Source: Candidatus Cloacimonadota bacterium
GTDB taxonomy: Bacteria > Cloacimonadota > Cloacimonadia > Cloacimonadales > TCS61
Direction of reading: 5' to 3'
NCBI GenBank assembly: GCA_030668345.1
Contig: DAOUUD010000095.1
Location: 1-6,746 of the forward strand
Length of the DNA stretch: 6,746 nt
Part shown: positions 6,253 through 6,746 of the stretch, in pieces
Numbering within the stretch: the stretch's first letter is position 1
Layout: each line of letters opens with the position of its first letter
Notes under the pieces: model-generated
The model's database searches: none
Seen by the model: only the letters and a program-made list of their open reading frames with translations
Told to the model about the DNA's origin: nothing
Program-made: the position numbers and the translations under genes

Positions 6253-6477
6253 GATAGACAGAAAAAGGCATTGAGTTAGACTGAGAAAAATGAGATAAAC
6301 TGAAAAAAGTAAAAAAATGATATTAAAAAATGAATAAAATAAGCATTGAGTTAAACAGAAGAAAATGAGAAAAACAGAGAAAAAACTGAAAAATATGTTT
6401 AATAAGAAAAAACAATTCCAATTCAGTTTTTTTAACATTTTCAGTTTCCCTCAATAATTTCTGTTTACATCAATGAG
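6247..6477. repeat. Family A repeat cluster with long imperfect palindrome
   Basis: Fills the gap before the dehydrogenase gene. Forward units recur about every 22 bases: 6247-6268, 6269-6290, 6291-6310, then 6344-6365 and 6366-6385, consensus CATTGAGWTARACWGA plus A-rich tail. Inverted units occupy 6422-6476. Pairings include 6344-6358 with 6461-6475 (13/15) and AAAAAACTGAA (6380-6390) with TTCAGTTTTTT (6422-6432, exact). No gene is visible; the open frame on the reverse strand here is a low-complexity by-product of the A-rich repeats. The first unit overlaps the crotonase stop codon. Confidence 0.8.
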
Positions 6478-6490
6478 AAAAGGAGAAGAA

Positions 6491-6746
6491 ATGAACTTAG
6501 ACGAAAGATTACAAAATGTAACTGTAATCGGAGCAGCGGGAAAAATGGGTAGCGGAATCGCTGTTCTCGTTTCCCAGGAAATGTCCAAACTGAAGCTTAA
6601 ATCTGAAAACAAAGACAAAATCTTCAGGTTGAATCTGGTGGATATTACAGAAAAAGCTTTAGATGGTCTTCGCAGCTATATGAAAATACAACTTGTAAAA
6701 GCTGCTGAAAAATCAACTGTTCTCTTGAGACAGATTTATGAAGACA
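6491..6746 (+). CDS. 3-hydroxyacyl-CoA dehydrogenase, NAD-binding N terminus (partial)
   Basis: The first 85 codons of a gene that runs off the window. VTVIGAAGKMGSGIAVLVSQ (10-29) is a Rossmann-fold dinucleotide-binding motif of the 3-hydroxyacyl-CoA dehydrogenase type (G-x-x-G-x-M-G-x-G-I-A). LNLVDI (50-55) would be the second strand, whose aspartate contacts the NAD ribose. It would oxidise 3-hydroxyacyl-CoA with NAD+, using the product of the crotonase upstream. A strong ribosome binding site, AAGGAG (6480-6485), precedes the ATG by five bases. The stretch between strands one and two (30-49, Lys/Glu-rich) is longer than in ordinary 3-hydroxybutyryl-CoA dehydrogenases, so this may be a divergent or larger subfamily. 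The missing C-terminal part prevents firmer assignment. Confidence 0.75.
   Translation, partial: MNLDERLQNVTVIGAAGKMGSGIAVLVSQEMSKLKLKSENKDKIFRLNLVDITEKALDGLRSYMKIQLVKAAEKSTVLLRQIYED

Noticed and set aside
6380..6432. Rho-independent terminator after the second crotonase
   Set aside because: The paired 11-mers are A/T-rich, 31 bases apart, with no GC-rich stem. The T-run is part of the inverted repeat unit.
6184..6438. Reverse-strand open frame rich in Phe, Leu and Ser resembling a small membrane protein
   Set aside because: It covers the A-rich forward repeats and the crotonase 3' end. Its composition simply mirrors poly-A runs read backwards, with repeated FLSLTQCLF blocks matching the repeat period.
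6247..6477. CRISPR array
   Set aside because: Units are degenerate, nearly contiguous and occur in both orientations. There are no unique spacers of constant length and no cas genes nearby.

Overview
The window is a single-strand (+) gene cluster from an AT-rich bacterium. Shine-Dalgarno-like motifs precede most genes. The genes encode a methylcrotonyl-CoA carboxylase (MCC)-type acyl-CoA carboxylase, a methylglutaconyl-CoA hydratase-like enzyme, a second crotonase and the start of a 3-hydroxyacyl-CoA dehydrogenase. Together they point to leucine/isovalerate breakdown running into general beta-oxidation-type chemistry. The taxon cannot be fixed from the sequence. An amino-acid-degrading bacterium, for example from Cloacimonadota or a related phylum, would fit, but this is a weak guess.

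Layout: 1-1542 carboxyltransferase (MCC beta); 1650-2042 GxxExxY protein no. 1; 2120-2908 methylglutaconyl-CoA hydratase-like crotonase; 2942-3367 GxxExxY protein no. 2; 3383-4885 biotin carboxylase; 4964-5455 biotinyl carrier subunit; 5476-6252 second enoyl-CoA hydratase; 6491-6746 N-terminal part of a 3-hydroxyacyl-CoA dehydrogenase, cut by the window edge. No gene-free stretch exceeds 300 bases. The longest, 6253-6490, is filled with degenerate repeats.

How the enzymes fit together: biotin carboxylase charges the biotin on the carrier (Lys129), and the carboxyltransferase moves the carboxyl group to 3-methylcrotonyl-CoA. The LiuC-like hydratase would convert 3-methylglutaconyl-CoA to HMG-CoA. 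The second crotonase and the dehydrogenase would handle hydration and oxidation of straight-chain acyl-CoAs.

The unusual part lies between the enzyme genes. Four of the five junctions between consecutive enzyme genes carry repeats; only the 20-base gap at 5456-5475 is clean. Family A has a ~20-22 nt unit (consensus CATTGAGWTARACWGA plus an A-rich tail), in direct and inverted copies at 1543-1640, 2065-2106, 4875-4949 and 6247-6477. Family B is GC-richer (core ATTTACCGCAGAGG) and forms the ends of 2911-3369. Both GxxExxY genes sit inside inverted repeats, one in each family. Family B supplies the likely ribosome binding site of GxxExxY no. 2 at one end, and its C-terminal tail and stop codon at the other. 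A family A hairpin lies exactly where an ordinary fused MCC alpha subunit would continue from its biotin carboxylase part into its BT/biotinyl part, and it supplies the stop codon. The picture suggests small, possibly mobile, repeat-bounded units with or without a GxxExxY cargo gene that have reshaped a catabolic operon.
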